Positions 6,760 through 13,940 of a DNA stretch of 17,615 nucleotides are shown piece after piece. The stretch lies in NCBI GenBank assembly GCA_027489835.1, contig JAIXZF010000447.1, positions 1 to 17,615 on the forward strand, in the 5' to 3' direction. The notes beneath the pieces are model-generated. The model was not told the DNA's origin and searched no databases. It saw only the letters and a program-made list of their open reading frames with translations. This DNA is from Hyphomicrobiales bacterium (lineage in GTDB: Bacteria; Pseudomonadota; Alphaproteobacteria; Rhizobiales; Beijerinckiaceae). Position 1 is the first letter of the stretch. Each line of letters opens with the position of its first letter. The translations under genes were made by a program, and so were the position numbers.

Positions 6760-8067
6760 ATGGGACGACGCGGCTTTCTGGCCCTTGCCGGCCTCTTCGC
6801 CATGTCGGCGATGCTCGCGCTGTCCTTCCACATGGCCACGGCGCCGACTGTCCTGCGGCTGGCGGTGGGGCCCATCGGCTCCGAGGACGTGCGCATGGCC
6901 GCGGCCTTCGTGCAGACGCTGAACCGCGAGAAGAGCGGGGTCAGGCTCAAGCTGGTGCTGACCGAGGGGCTCGCCGACAGCGCGGCGGCGATGGACAAGG
7001 GCAAGGCCGACCTCGCCGTCATCCGCCCGGACGTCGCCATGCCCGCCAAGGGCGAGACGGTGCTGATCACCCGGCGCTTCTTTCCGTTCCTGGTCACCTC
7101 CAAGGAGAGCGGCATCGAGCGCGTGGCTGACCTCAAGGGTCGCAGGGTCGGCGTCGTCAACATGCCTGCCGGCAATCTCGACCTCGTGCGCACCGTGCTG
7201 ACCTATTACGAGGTGCCGCTGTCGGAGGTGGAGATCATCGGGCTCGCGCCCGCCGACATCGCGCCGACGGTAGCTGCCAAGGGGATCGACGCGCTGTTCG
7301 CGATCTCGGCGCTGAGCGCCCGCACCGCGTCGCAGGGGATCAACACGATCCGGCAGGCCTGGGGAGCCGATCCTGCCTTCATCCCGATCCGCGAGGCGGA
7401 TGCGCTGGCCTCGCGCAACCGCGCCATCGAGACCGGCGAGATCGTGCGCGGGGCTTTCGGCGGCGATCCGCCGAAGCCCGCCGACCCGCTGACCACGATC
7501 TCCGTCACGCACCGGCTGGTGGCCGAGCCGGGCGTGGCCGACAACGTTATCGCCGAGCTGACGCGTCTCATCCTGACGCAGCGCGCGACCCTCTCGGTCG
7601 AGGTGCCGGCCATCCAGGGCATCGAGGCGCCCTCGACCGCGAAGGATGCGGCTCTGCCCGTGCACAACGGCGCTTCGGCCTATCTCGACGGCAACGAGCG
7701 CACCTTCTTCGACCGCTACGGAGACTGGTTCTATCTCGGCGTCATGGCGCTCTCGCTGCTCGGCTCGGGCATGGCGGCGATGCTGAGCCAGGCCTCCTCG
7801 GTGCGCCGGCGCAACGCGATGGAAGGGCTGACGCGGATCGTGGCGATGATCACCCAGGCGCGGGAGGCGACCGAACTCGGCCAGCTGGCCGAACTGGAGC
7901 TCGAGGCCGACGAGATCCTCGCCATGACGCTCGACAGCATGGCCCGCCAGAGCCTCGACGAAGGCGGGCTGTCGGCCTACCGGCTGGCGATGGACCAGCT
8001 GTCGCGTGCGATCGGCGAACGGCGGCGGGTGCTGACCGAGGCCGCCGACCTCGCGCGCGTGACCTGA
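6760..8067 (+). CDS. Membrane-anchored TAXI-family (TRAP-type) solute-binding protein with cytoplasmic helical tail
   Basis: The protein has 435 residues. Residues 3-25 are a hydrophobic N-terminal segment (uncleaved anchor or signal). Residues about 30-300 resemble the TAXI/NMT1-like periplasmic binding fold: VLRLAVGPIGSEDVRMA, then KGKADLAVIRPD, RVADLKGRRVGVVNMPAGN and FAISALSARTA. Unlike free TAXI proteins, it then has a second membrane segment (about 322-342, WFYLGVMALSLLGSGMAAML). A basic RRR stop-transfer and about 90 residues of charged, probably coiled-coil helix rich in Leu and Glu follow. No TRAP permease gene (DctQM type) is in view. It may be a ligand sensor or a tethered binding protein; the ligand is unknown. 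AGGGGA lies about 10 bases before the ATG. It is divergent from trpF. Confidence 0.8.
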   Translation: MGRRGFLALAGLFAMSAMLALSFHMATAPTVLRLAVGPIGSEDVRMAAAFVQTLNREKSGVRLKLVLTEGLADSAAAMDKGKADLAVIRPDVAMPAKGETVLITRRFFPFLVTSKESGIERVADLKGRRVGVVNMPAGNLDLVRTVLTYYEVPLSEVEIIGLAPADIAPTVAAKGIDALFAISALSARTASQGINTIRQAWGADPAFIPIREADALASRNRAIETGEIVRGAFGGDPPKPADPLTTISVTHRLVAEPGVADNVIAELTRLILTQRATLSVEVPAIQGIEAPSTAKDAALPVHNGASAYLDGNERTFFDRYGDWFYLGVMALSLLGSGMAAMLSQASSVRRRNAMEGLTRIVAMITQAREATELGQLAELELEADEILAMTLDSMARQSLDEGGLSAYRLAMDQLSRAIGERRRVLTEAADLARVT

Positions 8068-8155
8068 GCCGGGGACGCTGCGTCACTTCGCCGCAAGCGC
8101 GTCGGGGGCTGCGAAGCCTGTTCAGGGCCGCCGGCTTCGCCATACTCCATGACGA

Positions 8156-8172
8156 GGCCCGGATGGCGGGCC
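8156..8172 (+). repeat. Small inverted repeat before the 65-residue exported protein
   Basis: GGCCCG (8156-8161) and CGGGCC (8167-8172) form a 6-bp stem with a 5-base loop, 19 bases before the next start codon. No T-run follows. It may be the end of the TAXI transcript or part of the next leader. Confidence 0.35.
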
Positions 8173-8191
8173 CGACGACGGAGACGCCTCG

Positions 8192-8389
8192 ATGCAGACC
8201 CTTCGCTTGAACAGCGCCAACCGGCGCAGCGCGCGTTCCCGCCTCCTGGCCGCCGGCATCGGCCTCGTCGGCGCCCTCGCTGCGGGCGCGGCGCTGGCCC
8301 AGCAGTCGAGCCAGCCCCCGGCCCAGTCGCAGTCGGGCCAGGGCGGCTACACCTGCTCCTCGAAGGCGCGCGCCCCCGCGACCTCCTGA
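8192..8389 (+). CDS. Small predicted exported protein, 65 residues, unknown function
   Basis: I do not recognise a family. The N-terminus has five Arg in the first 17 residues, a hydrophobic Ala/Gly/Leu core (18-36) and a good signal-peptidase I site (ALA then QQ, after residue 36). This would leave a mature peptide of about 29 residues rich in Gln, Ser, Pro and Gly with one Cys (Cys55). GGAG lies 8 bases before the ATG, which supports real translation. It stands alone between the TAXI gene and rpsA. A signal-like N-terminus can arise by chance in GC-rich DNA, so the call rests on the ribosome site plus the clean cleavage motif. Confidence 0.6.
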   Translation: MQTLRLNSANRRSARSRLLAAGIGLVGALAAGAALAQQSSQPPAQSQSGQGGYTCSSKARAPATS

Positions 8390-8709
8390 TCCCGAGGGCC
8401 GGCGCCCAAGCGCCGCCCGAGGGCTCCCCTGCTGCCGCCTTCGCCACGCCGCCGCGCGCCTTGCCCCGCCGGCCGGCTTGGGCTATGACGCGCCCGTCAC
8501 GGGCGTGCGGCATCGCATGCCCGGATGCATGCTCCGGTCGCGGTCGAACGCACCGGTCTTGCCGCCCGCGGACTTGACGTCCCGGCGGCGGGCTTTCTGA
8601 AAGCGCCCCGAACTTGCCGGCCCGCCAGGCCGCGCCGCGGGCCGCCGCAGCCGCGCGCATGGCCGAACAACGCCAACCCAAGGTGCGCCTGGCTGTCTAA
8701 GGAGAACAT
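8390..8709 (+). other. 320-base intergenic region upstream of rpsA, no convincing gene
   Basis: Open frames crossing this stretch look like chance frames of GC-rich DNA. It holds small hairpins at 8401-8414 (GGCGC/GCGCC), 8491-8505 (CGCCCG/CGGGCG) and 8521-8537 (CCGGA/TCCGG), one candidate promoter at 8461-8489, and a TTGACG at 8574-8579 without a good -10. A 13-codon frame (8659-8700, MAEQRQPKVRLAV) ends with its stop overlapping the rpsA Shine-Dalgarno but has no ribosome site of its own. The cmk gene that often precedes rpsA is not here. Confidence 0.6.
8461..8489 (+). promoter_or_regulatory. Candidate sigma-70-type promoter for rpsA
   Basis: TTGCCC (8461-8466) is followed after 17 bases by TATGAC (8484-8489). 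This is a fair match to housekeeping promoters of alphaproteobacteria, whose -10 is loose. It would give an rpsA leader of roughly 215 bases. A 6-bp hairpin (8491-8505) lies right at the predicted start of transcription. Confidence 0.4.
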
Positions 8710-10410
8710 ATGTCTGGTCTGAATTACGCCCCGTCGCGGGAAGACTTCGCGTCGATGCTGCAGGAGTCCTTCACCCGCGTCGACATCCAGGAAGGGGCGG
8801 TGATCAAGGGCCGCGTCGTCGCGATCGAGAAGGACATGGCCGTCATCGACGTCGGCCTGAAGACGGAGGGCCGCGTCGCCCTCAAGGAATTCATGGGCCA
8901 TGGCCGCGAGGCCGCGCTCAAGGTCGGCGATGAGGTCGAGGTCTATCTCGACCGCGTCGAGAACGCGATGGGCGAGGCCGTCATCAGCCGCGACAAGGCC
9001 CGCCGCGAGGAAAGCTGGGTCAAGCTCGAGCGCGCCTTCGAGGCGAACGAGAAGGTCACCGGCTCGATCTTCAACGCCGTCAAGGGCGGCTACACGGTCG
9101 ATCTCGACGGGGCCACGGCCTTCCTGCCGCGCTCCCAGGTCGACATCCGCCCGATCCGCGACGTCGGCCCGCTGATGAACCAGCCGCAGCCCTTCCAGAT
9201 CCTCAAGATGGATCGCCGCCGCGGCAACATCGTCGTCTCCCGCCGCACCGTGCTGGAAGAGACGCGCGCCGAAGCCCGCTCGGAGCTGGTGGCCTCACTC
9301 GAGGAAGGCCAGACCGTCGACGGCGTCGTCAAGAACATCACCGAGTACGGCGCGTTCGTCGACCTCGGCGGCATCGACGGGCTGCTGCACGTCACCGACA
9401 TGGCCTGGCGCCGCGTCAACCACCCGTCCGAGGTCGTCACCATCGGCCAGTCGGTCAAGGTCAAGATCATCAAGATCAACCAGGACACCCACCGCATCTC
9501 GCTCGGCATCAAGCAGCTGCAGGCCGATCCGTGGGAGGGCATCGCCGCCCGCTACCCGGTCGGCGCCAAGCTGACGGGCCGCATCACGAACATCACCGAT
9601 TACGGCGCGTTCGTGGAGCTCGAGCCGGGCATCGAGGGGCTGATCCACGTCTCCGAGATGAGCTGGACCAAGAAGAACGTCCATCCGGGCAAGATCGTCT
9701 CCACCTCCCAAGAGGTCGACGTGTCGGTGCTAGAGGTCGATCAGGTCAAGCGCCGCATCAGCCTCGGCCTCAAGCAGACCCTGCGCAATCCGTGGGAGCT
9801 GTTCGCCGAGCGTAACCCGTCCGGCACCGTCGTCGAGGGCGAGGTCAAGAACAAGACCGAGTTCGGCCTGTTCCTGGGCCTCGACAACGACATCGACGGC
9901 ATGATCCACCTCTCCGACCTCGACTGGAACCGTCCGGGCGAGCAGGTCATCGAGGAGTTCAAGAAGGGCGACATGCTGAAGGCGGTCGTTCTCGACGTCG
10001 ACGTCGAGAAGGAGCGCATCAGCCTCGGCCTCAAGCAGCTCGGCGGCGATCCGTTCGCGGAAGCGGGCGAGCTCAAGAAGAACCAGGTCGTCACCTGCGA
10101 GGTGATCGAGGTCAAGGAAGCCGGTCTCGACGTGAAGATCGTCGGCACGGACTTCATGACCTTCATCAAGCGCGCCGAACTGGCCCGCGACCGCGCCGAC
10201 CAGCGCCCCGAGCGCTTCGCCGTCGGCGAGAAGGTCGATGCCCGCATCCTGATGTTCGACAAGAAGGCCCGCAAGGTCCAGGTGTCGATCAAGGCCCTCG
10301 AGATGGCGGAAGAGAAGGAGGCGATCGCACAGTTCGGCTCCTCCGATTCGGGCGCCTCGCTCGGCGACATCCTCGGCGCCGCCCTCAAGAAGGCCGGCGA
10401 GAAGAAGTGA
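8710..10410 (+). CDS. rpsA: 30S ribosomal protein S1
   Basis: At 566 residues with six S1/OB-fold repeats it is full length. Repeats sit at about 30-95, 114-180, 200-268, 285-355, 372-442 and 457-530. The clearest are repeat 3 (NITEYGAFVDLGGIDGLLHV) and repeat 4 (NITDYGAFVELEPGIEGLIHV), each ending in RISLGxKQ. S1 binds mRNA upstream of the start codon and helps the 30S subunit unfold and load transcripts. The C-terminal GSSDSGASLGDILGAAL is typical of alphaproteobacterial S1. AAGGAG (8699-8704) lies 5 bases before the ATG at 8710. The gene is followed by a strong terminator, so it is probably transcribed alone. S1 is often autoregulated through its leader; nothing in this leader proves it. 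Confidence 0.98.
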   Translation: MSGLNYAPSREDFASMLQESFTRVDIQEGAVIKGRVVAIEKDMAVIDVGLKTEGRVALKEFMGHGREAALKVGDEVEVYLDRVENAMGEAVISRDKARREESWVKLERAFEANEKVTGSIFNAVKGGYTVDLDGATAFLPRSQVDIRPIRDVGPLMNQPQPFQILKMDRRRGNIVVSRRTVLEETRAEARSELVASLEEGQTVDGVVKNITEYGAFVDLGGIDGLLHVTDMAWRRVNHPSEVVTIGQSVKVKIIKINQDTHRISLGIKQLQADPWEGIAARYPVGAKLTGRITNITDYGAFVELEPGIEGLIHVSEMSWTKKNVHPGKIVSTSQEVDVSVLEVDQVKRRISLGLKQTLRNPWELFAERNPSGTVVEGEVKNKTEFGLFLGLDNDIDGMIHLSDLDWNRPGEQVIEEFKKGDMLKAVVLDVDVEKERISLGLKQLGGDPFAEAGELKKNQVVTCEVIEVKEAGLDVKIVGTDFMTFIKRAELARDRADQRPERFAVGEKVDARILMFDKKARKVQVSIKALEMAEEKEAIAQFGSSDSGASLGDILGAALKKAGEKK

Positions 10411-10490
10411 CGCAGGCGGCCTAGGGGGCCGAGCGCCCCCGGAAGCCGCCCTGAAGGCCGGCTTCCCGCCGGTTTCGGCCGAAAAACCGA

Positions 10491-10527
10491 AAAGTCCGCG
10501 CGACCATTCGCGCGGGCTTTTTGTTTT
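10491..10527 (+). terminator. Strong intrinsic terminator of rpsA
   Basis: A 13-pair stem (10491-10503 with 10508-10520, one G-T pair) has core arms CCGCGCGA and TCGCGCGG around a CCAT loop. The T-rich tract that closes the stem runs on as TTGTTTT. It lies 80 bases after the rpsA stop and before sppA. Confidence 0.9.
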
Positions 10528-10575
10528 GTGGCCGCTCCGGCCCCCTGCTATGTCAGGCTCCGGACGGAGACACCC

Positions 10576-11547
10576 ATGTCGATCCAGGCTGACCTGATCG
10601 CGGACCGGCGCACGATGCGCCGCAGATTGACGCTCTGGCGCGGGCTCGCCGTCGTGGGCGCGCTTGTGGGCGTGCTCGGCCTCGGCTACGCCTTCGGCGG
10701 GCGGCAGGCGCTGCCGGCAGGGCGCGACCAGATCGCGCGCATTAAGATCGACGGCTTCATCTCGGGCGACGAACGGACCCTGCAGCTGGTCAAGACCGTG
10801 CGCGAGGCGAAATCGGTCAAGGCGGTGCTGCTCGACATCGATTCGCCCGGCGGCACCGTCTCGGGCTCGGAGGCGCTCTACCTCGCGCTGCGGCAGCTCG
10901 CCGACGAGAAGCCGACCGCCGCCGTGGTCTCCGGCCTCGCGGCCTCGGGCGGCTATATCGCGGCCGCCGCCGCGGACCGCATCGTCGCCCAGCAGACGTC
11001 GCTGGTCGGCTCGATCGGCGTGCTGTTCCAGCTGCCGAATGTGACGCGTCTGCTCGACAATGTCGGCGTCAACGTCGAATCGATCAAATCGAGCCCGCTC
11101 AAGGCTGCGCCGAGCGGCTTCGAGCCGACCTCGCCCGAGGCGCGCGCCGCGCTCGAGCAGGTCGTCCGCGACCATTACGACTGGTTCAAGGGGCTGGTGC
11201 GCGAGCGCCGCAAGCTGTCGGAACCCGAACTCGCCGCGGTGTCGGACGGGCGGGTGCATACCGGCCGGCAGGGGCTCGAGCGCAAGCTCGTGGACTCGCT
11301 GGGCGGCGAGAAACAGGCCGTGGATTGGCTTGAAACGGAGCGCGGCGTGGCGAAATCGCTTCCCGTGCGCGAATGGAAGCGGCGCAGCGAATCGGACGCG
11401 CTGGGCCTGTGGTCGGCGTCGAGCCGGCTCGCGGCCGCGGCCGGGCTGCCCGGGCTAGCCGGCGCGCTGAGCCGGGCCGGAGCCATCGAGACGGGCATGC
11501 GCCTTGACGGCGCGCTGGCGCTCTGGCAGCCTGCGCTTGAAAAATGA
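10576..11547 (+). CDS. sppA: Signal peptide peptidase SppA (S49 family), short form
   Basis: The protein has 323 residues from the ATG at 10576, chosen because GGAG lies about 8 bases upstream and the membrane anchor begins soon after. It is the short bacterial form with one protease domain. One membrane segment spans about 21-42. The catalytic Ser is Ser124 in GLAASGGYIAAAA and the general-base Lys is Lys176 in SSPLKAAPSGFE, the Ser-Lys dyad of the family. DIDSPGGTVSGSEALY and TSLVGSIGVLF are also conserved. SppA digests leftover signal peptides in the inner membrane with its active site on the periplasmic side. It follows the rpsA terminator and precedes ihfB by 27 bases. Confidence 0.94.
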   Translation: MSIQADLIADRRTMRRRLTLWRGLAVVGALVGVLGLGYAFGGRQALPAGRDQIARIKIDGFISGDERTLQLVKTVREAKSVKAVLLDIDSPGGTVSGSEALYLALRQLADEKPTAAVVSGLAASGGYIAAAAADRIVAQQTSLVGSIGVLFQLPNVTRLLDNVGVNVESIKSSPLKAAPSGFEPTSPEARAALEQVVRDHYDWFKGLVRERRKLSEPELAAVSDGRVHTGRQGLERKLVDSLGGEKQAVDWLETERGVAKSLPVREWKRRSESDALGLWSASSRLAAAAGLPGLAGALSRAGAIETGMRLDGALALWQPALEK

Positions 11548-11574
11548 AGTATCTCAATTGGTTATGAGTCGGGC

Positions 11575-11859
11575 ATGATCAAGTCAGAGCTTGTGCAGCG
11601 CATCGCTGACCGCAATCCCCACCTGTACCAGCGGGATGTGGAGAACATCGTCAACGCCATCCTCGACGAAATCGTCCAGGCCCTCGCCAACGGCAACCGC
11701 GTCGAACTGCGCGGCTTCGGGGCCTTCGCCACCAAGAAGCGGGACGGCCGCGTCGGCCGCAATCCGCGCACGGGCGAGGCCGTCAAGGTCGACGAGAAGC
11801 TGGTGCCCGCCTTCAAGACCGGCAAGGAGCTCAGGCTCAGGCTGAACGGCAAGGCCTGA
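11575..11859 (+). CDS. ihfB: Integration host factor beta subunit
   Basis: The protein has 94 residues, the normal length for IHF/HU proteins. The opening MIKSELVQRIADRNPHL and the DVENIVNAILDEIVQAL helices match IhfB of alphaproteobacteria. The DNA-binding arm region VELRGFGAFATKKRDGRVGRNPRTGEAV carries the conserved RNPxTG with the Pro that wedges into DNA. IHF is a heterodimer with IhfA that bends DNA sharply at specific sites for transcription, replication and recombination. Position after rpsA and sppA is the common alphaproteobacterial context and supports IhfB over HU. The ribosome site is weak, so coupling from sppA is likely. Confidence 0.95.
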   Translation: MIKSELVQRIADRNPHLYQRDVENIVNAILDEIVQALANGNRVELRGFGAFATKKRDGRVGRNPRTGEAVKVDEKLVPAFKTGKELRLRLNGKA

Positions 11860-11877
11860 GGGCAGGCGGGACACCAG

Positions 11878-12213
11878 ATGCTGCGCTTTGTGAAGATGCT
11901 CATCGCGGTTCCGGCCGCCTTCGCGATCATCTTGTTCGCCGTGGCCAACCGCCAGGTCGTCAGAGTGTCGTTCGACCCGTTCTCGCGCGAGGCGCCGGCC
12001 TCCTTTGTCGATGCGCCGCTGTTCGCCGTCGCGCTCGCGGCGCTGGCGCTCGGCGTCGTCATCGGCGGCGTCGGGGCATGGCTGGCTCAGGGCCGCCACC
12101 GCAGGGCCGAGCGACGGCTCAAGCGCGAGGTCAGCCGCCTGTCCGAGGAAAGCGCCGCCCTCAAGGCCGTCACGCCCGAATCCTCGCTCGCCAGCCTGTC
12201 GGGCCCGCGCTGA
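11878..12213 (+). CDS. lapA: LapA-domain (DUF1049) inner-membrane protein
   Basis: The protein has 111 residues and two membrane segments: about 7-24 (MLIAVPAAFAIILFAVAN) and 46-71 (APLFAVALAALALGVVIGG and onward). The pattern NRQVVRVSFDPF between them is the mark of the LapA/DUF1049 family. After the second segment comes a basic, helical cytoplasmic tail (RHRRAERRLKREVSRLSEESAAL). In E. coli LapA and LapB act together in control of lipopolysaccharide synthesis, but alphaproteobacterial members found next to ihfB have no proven role, so the symbol denotes the family. It starts 18 bases after ihfB and ends 2 bases before the next gene, so these genes form an operon. Confidence 0.88.
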   Translation: MLRFVKMLIAVPAAFAIILFAVANRQVVRVSFDPFSREAPASFVDAPLFAVALAALALGVVIGGVGAWLAQGRHRRAERRLKREVSRLSEESAALKAVTPESSLASLSGPR

Positions 12214-12215
12214 GC

Positions 12216-13160
12216 ATGCGGGTCATCGACGCCGCCGCCATCGACGGCGCCCTCACCTTCCCTGTGTTGATCGACGCGCTGGAAGCCGCCTTCCACGGCG
12301 GCGTGATAGCCCCCACCCGGCATCACCACCGCATCGCCCGGCCTGATGCCGACGCCACGCTGCTGCTGATGCCGGCCTGGACCGAGAGCGCCGAGGCGGG
12401 CGGCTGCCTCGGCGTGAAGATCGTCACGGTGTTCCCGGGCAATGCGGCCCGGTCCCTGCCGAGCATCGCCGGCATCTACGTGCTGTCGGACGGCGCCACG
12501 GGCGCGCCGCTCGCGGTGCTGGACGGGGCGCGGCTGACGCTATGGCGCACCGCGGCCGCCTCGGCCCTGGCCTCCCGCGCCATGGCGCGCCCCGATGCGA
12601 GCCGCATGCTGATGGTCGGCGCGGGCGCACTGGCGGGCTTCCTCGTCGCCGCCCATGCCAGCGTCAGGCCGATCGCGTCCGTCGCGGTGTGGAACCGCAG
12701 CCCGACCGGCGCGGAGGCCTGCGCCGCCAGCCTCAGGGCGCGCGGCTTCGACGCGAGCGCGGCGACGGACCTCGAGGGCGAGGCAAGGCGCGCGGACCTC
12801 ATCTCATGCGCCACGCTGGCGACGGCGCCGCTGATCAGGGGCGAATGGCTCAAGCCGGGCGCGCATCTCGACCTCGTCGGCGCCTTCAACCTGTCCATGC
12901 GGGAAGCCGACGACGCGGCGCTGCGGCGCGCGCGCGTGCTGGTCGACACGCCGGCCGCGCTCACGGAGGGCGGCGACGTGGCCGTGGCGATCAAGTCCGG
13001 AGCCTACGAGGCGGGCATGGTCGCGGGCACACTGTTCGACCTCGCGGCGGGCCGTGTCGAGCCGAGGCGGAACCCGGAAGAGGTGACGCTGTTCAAATCG
13101 GTCGGGGCCTCGCTCGAGGACCTCGCGGCGGCCATGCTGGTGCATGCCAGGACCGGCTGA
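12216..13160 (+). CDS. Ornithine cyclodeaminase / mu-crystallin family oxidoreductase
   Basis: The protein has 314 residues. It has the family's two-part fold: an N-terminal substrate domain with Lys68 (GVKIVTVFPGN) and Arg111 (LTLWRTAAASALA), and a Rossmann NAD(P)-binding domain with GAGALA at residues 135-140. The LVGAFNLSMREADD and VLVDTPAALTEGGDV segments fit the C-terminal closing motif. Members include ornithine cyclodeaminase, alanine dehydrogenase and delta1-pyrroline-2-carboxylate reductase; these cannot be told apart here. It begins 2 bases after lapA, so translation is probably coupled. No amino-acid pathway gene stands beside it, so the substrate is open. Confidence 0.88.
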   Translation: MRVIDAAAIDGALTFPVLIDALEAAFHGGVIAPTRHHHRIARPDADATLLLMPAWTESAEAGGCLGVKIVTVFPGNAARSLPSIAGIYVLSDGATGAPLAVLDGARLTLWRTAAASALASRAMARPDASRMLMVGAGALAGFLVAAHASVRPIASVAVWNRSPTGAEACAASLRARGFDASAATDLEGEARRADLISCATLATAPLIRGEWLKPGAHLDLVGAFNLSMREADDAALRRARVLVDTPAALTEGGDVAVAIKSGAYEAGMVAGTLFDLAAGRVEPRRNPEEVTLFKSVGASLEDLAAAMLVHARTG

Positions 13161-13169
13161 GCACCAGAC

Positions 13170-13190
13170 GCCATGCCCCTTCGGCATGGC
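13170..13190 (+). terminator. Probable transcript-end hairpin after the cyclodeaminase-family gene
   Basis: GCCATGCC (13170-13177) and GGCATGGC (13183-13190) form a perfect 8-bp stem with a CCTTC loop, 10 bases after the stop codon. No T-run follows, so it may protect the 3' end or work with Rho rather than act as a classical terminator. Confidence 0.5.
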
Positions 13191-13219
13191 TGCAACCGCG
13201 CGATCGGCTGTGATCTTGT

Positions 13220-13250
13220 TTGATGCATCCAGCGTAGATTGTGATATAGT
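13220..13250 (+). promoter_or_regulatory. Candidate promoter of the TPR-protein gene in a local AT-rich patch
   Basis: The stretch 13210-13260 is clearly richer in A and T than its surroundings. TTGATG (13220-13225) is followed by GATATA (13243-13248, 17-base spacer), overlapping TATAGT (13245-13250, 19-base spacer). Transcription from here would give a leader of about 90 bases holding the two hairpins described separately. Confidence 0.45.
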
Positions 13251-13276
13251 GGAAATTACGTAGTCGATGACGACGT

Positions 13277-13336
13277 CTTGGGTCCGACCCAAGCAGCGCC
13301 GCCCTGGCATCGGCGCAAGCCCCGGACAGCCGGGGC
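13277..13336 (+). promoter_or_regulatory. Structured leader: two consecutive hairpins before the TPR gene
   Basis: Hairpin 1: CTTGGGT (13277-13283) pairs with ACCCAAG (13287-13293), loop CCG. Hairpin 2: GCCCCGG (13319-13325) pairs with CCGGGGC (13330-13336), loop ACAG. Both are perfect 7-bp stems. The second ends 3 bases before the GGAGAG ribosome site (13340-13345) of the ATG at 13350. No T-run follows, so control of translation or RNA stability is more likely than termination. No known riboswitch class is recognised. Confidence 0.5.
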
Positions 13337-13349
13337 GCTGGAGAGCAAC

Positions 13350-13940
13350 ATGACGGCTGCGTACCCCCACGCGCCCGAACACAATACCACCGTCGACAGG
13401 ATCGACCGGGTGCTGGAGCTCGTGCTCGACGCGCGCTCGCGCCCGCCCGCCAGCCATCTGCCGAAGCGCCTCAACGGCCTGTTCCGCGAGCTCGGGAAGA
13501 TGAGGCCGGCCAACGATCCCGACGACATCGAGGATCTGATCTGGGCGCTCTGGATCAGCCATCCCGAGGGCGTGGCCTCCGCCGCCATGGCCAATGCCTG
13601 CGAGGCGATGGCCGCCGGCGCATTCGATCTCGCCAAGCCGATCCTCGACGAGCTGGTGGCCCGCTATCCGGACTGGCCGGAGGCCTGGAACAAGCGCGCG
13701 ATCCTCGCCTTCATCGCGCGGCAGGACGAAGCCTGCCTCGCCGACATCGAGCGCACGCTCAGGCTCGAGCCGCGCCATTTCGGGGCGATCTCCGGCTTCG
13801 CCCAGCTCTGCGTCCGCCGCCGCCGCCATGTCGAGGCCAAGGCCGCGCTCGCCATCGCGCTCGAGATCGACCCCCATCTGCGCGGCCTGCGCGAGCTGAT
13901 GGATACGCTGGACACGCCCCGCCGCGCCGGCATGCACTGA
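13350..13940 (+). CDS. TPR-repeat protein, unknown function
   Basis: The protein has 196 residues from the ATG at 13350, chosen for the GGAGAG site 4 bases upstream; an open frame extends further 5' but crosses the leader hairpins. Residues 1-77 are a helical, charged region without a recognised domain. Three degenerate tetratricopeptide repeats follow at about 78-111, 112-145 and 146-179, each closing with a Pro (YPDWPEAW, LEPRHFGAI, IDPHLRGL). There is no signal peptide or membrane segment, so it is probably a cytosolic protein-binding scaffold. The partner is unknown. It lies between the cyclodeaminase-family gene and mmcB, with its own likely promoter. Confidence 0.75.
   Translation: MTAAYPHAPEHNTTVDRIDRVLELVLDARSRPPASHLPKRLNGLFRELGKMRPANDPDDIEDLIWALWISHPEGVASAAMANACEAMAAGAFDLAKPILDELVARYPDWPEAWNKRAILAFIARQDEACLADIERTLRLEPRHFGAISGFAQLCVRRRRHVEAKAALAIALEIDPHLRGLRELMDTLDTPRRAGMH

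Noticed and set aside
6004..7665. A 553-codon frame that would extend TrpF at its N-terminus
   Set aside because: The extension runs antisense through the TAXI gene and has shadow-like composition; TrpF homology begins at MPQFTIKICG (6663).
9730..11259. A 509-codon open frame on the minus strand opposite rpsA and sppA
   Set aside because: It is antisense to two certain genes. Its His/Arg/Asp/Leu-rich composition is what the complement of GC-rich coding DNA gives, and no domain is seen.
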